This document shows positions 62,491-64,000 of a stretch of 64,000 bases of DNA, in pieces (position 1 is the stretch's first letter; every line of letters begins with the position of its first letter). The notes beneath the pieces are model-generated. The model ran no database searches and was not told where the DNA came from. It saw only the letters and a program-made list of their open reading frames with translations. The position numbers were made by a program, and so were the translations under genes. The stretch lies in the NCBI GenBank assembly GCA_028023455.1, contig JAQFVV010006541.1:496001-560000 (forward strand). The letters are read 5' to 3'. Source of the DNA: Epiperipatus broadwayi. Taxonomy: Eukaryota > Onychophora > Udeonychophora > Euonychophora > Peripatidae.

Positions 62491-64000
62491 ATATAATTCA
62501 TTATCAAATTAAATATAATTTATCTTAAGTGATTTATGAAAGTGATAATAATAATAACAACAATAGCAATATCTACAGTTGTTGTAATAGCAATAATTAA
62601 ATTGCTAGTTGCTTGTAGTGTAATGTAACATTCAAACACCAAAAATGACAAACTAGACTTCAATCCAAACTGCTATTAGCTCTCGATTCCAATACTAATG
62701 TACTGAACTGTAAAATGCATAACTATTAATGAAAAAACAACTCTCATTGATTAATTGGATGAAACTGAATTATCTGTTATTTTGGTATTTCAATATCATG
62801 ATCTTCTAAGTAACTAGCTATGCAATATCCTGTTCTAAATTTGTTCTTTTATAATATATACAACACCTCTGGTCTGATCATTACAATTTTAAAAAGACGA
62901 TAGAATTGTTTATTGCTCTGGAAATTCATATGAAATTCCTATGTATGTATGTAGGTATGGTATGTAGGCATGTATGGTATGTACGTATGGTATGTAGGTA
63001 TGTTAATGGCCCTTGAAATCTGGAATCATTAAATTACACTGGACATTTTTTCCATGAAAGCAAAATTGATAAGATCAAGTTGTTTATTTTTAAGCAATGA
63101 AATGAAGCAATTTTTCCATCCCATTCCTCATCAATAATGAAATAAATTTATTATTATTTTTCTGTAACAAATCAAATCAATGACTTTTGATACTCAATAA
63201 GATATCTTACAGTTGAAACATAATGTACTGTTGATTATGATATTAAAAGTTTCATTTTTATAAAGAAATTTAAACAGGGGAGAAGTGATTCATTAGTATC
63301 CATTTTTTAAAACAAAGTGTGCGTTTTGATGGAGAGGCGTAGTGGCAGATTCTAAATTTCATGGTCCATGATTTGCGGTCCTGTTTGGTTACTTCCGGTA
63401 TTCCCGAGCAAGAAACTATTCAATTATTGTTATTTGTTTTTATTAAACATAAATTGCAGTAATTATACATTTAAAATAATTATTCATAAAAATATTTTTT
63501 TTAAGTTTAGCCTAAGAAAAAAGATAGATTAAATCAAATAAATAAATAAAATATTTATCTTTCTTAGTAGAGTTAAATATTAATTATCAATAAACGTATA
63601 AATTTGATTGGCATTATCATGTTAGAAAAATATTTCATACTGCAAAACATGACTTGCATTTATAAAAAAAAAAAAAATGTTTTAGCTTCAAACTTTTTTA
63701 AAAATCTAATCATTATGTGATGTCATGTGATGTGATGTGATACACTGTGACTTCTCCTTAAACGGAGTCAGGAATCTCTCAGTAACTATGCCCATAGAAA
63801 CCTGTAATCCAGTACCACCTAGTGATATTATTTAAAAGTAAATATGTTTAGCGATCTTTTTTATTTCCTAAAATTTTTTAGCAATGTACGAATAGCAAGT
63901 TATTTTAATTGTCTGCAACTTGAAAAAAATAATACAGAAAACTATCATATTAATTAAATCGATTTTCTATTACAAAGCAACCGACTGCATGATTAAAACA
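62491..64000. other. AT-rich intergenic; (TATG)n-like array 62941-63003
   Basis: A short degenerate TATG/GTAGG tandem array. Otherwise no gene or repeat recognised to the window end. Confidence 0.4.

Overview
This window looks like AT-rich, repeat-dominated DNA from an animal genome. Reasons: a single-exon rhodopsin-like GPCR (6758-7846, minus), non-LTR (RTE-like, Jockey-like) reverse transcriptases, a Penelope-like element (PLE) with a GIY-YIG endonuclease, hAT and pogo/Tigger relics, pol III-type tRNA-derived repeats and very long trinucleotide microsatellites. There is no operon, no Shine-Dalgarno spacing and no prokaryotic gene density. The lineage cannot be fixed from sequence alone; a lophotrochozoan such as a cephalopod is possible, but that is a guess.

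Layout. 1-0.96 kb: no recognisable feature. 0.96-5.8 kb: two nearly identical PLE copies, head to head. The minus copy is 5'-truncated, frameshifted and has a premature stop; the plus copy keeps a 785-codon open frame. 6.7-7.9 kb: the only convincing host gene, an intronless orphan GPCR. 8-13 kb: a hammerhead-bearing repeat (family A) with perfect 13-bp target-site duplications (TSDs), an RTE fragment with 11-bp TSDs, a second family A copy and a degraded hAT transposon. 13-30 kb: mostly anonymous AT-rich DNA with a 440-bp foldback, giant (TAG)n and (TTA)n arrays and two diverged LINE-like segments. 30-34 kb: copies of a second hammerhead family (D) and a foldback (C). 35.8-38 kb: a dead LINE, then a palindromic tRNA-like/hammerhead-like element (B). 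40-52 kb: more A and D copies, a tRNA-Val-like retrocopy, a 138-bp MITE and a second dead LINE. 52-54.2 kb: a pyrimidine-rich tract, a foldback related to the PLE 3' flank, and an (AAT)n array. 56-58.3 kb: a small family A insert with 14-bp TSDs and a Tigger relic with TA target duplications. 59.8-61.1 kb: a pair of long inverted repeats. 61.2-62.5 kb: three family A hammerheads, two in tandem and one inverted.

Main result. At least two unrelated-looking noncoding repeat families (A and D) carry what read as type I hammerhead ribozymes: CUGANGA and GAAA boxes, a foldable stem II (with G-C to A-U covariation between copies of family A), a minimal stem III and a two-part stem I. Family A occurs head to tail with a 454-456-bp period and as inserts bounded by 10-14-bp duplications. 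Family D, and more weakly family B, also carry tRNA-like T-arm or A/B-box sequences, which recalls the Schistosoma Sm-alpha hammerhead SINEs. The PLE here, family B and family A share one architecture: a truncated inverted copy joined to a longer copy. I infer, but cannot prove, that PLE-type reverse transcriptase mobilises circular or multimeric hammerhead RNAs (retrozyme-like elements) in this genome.
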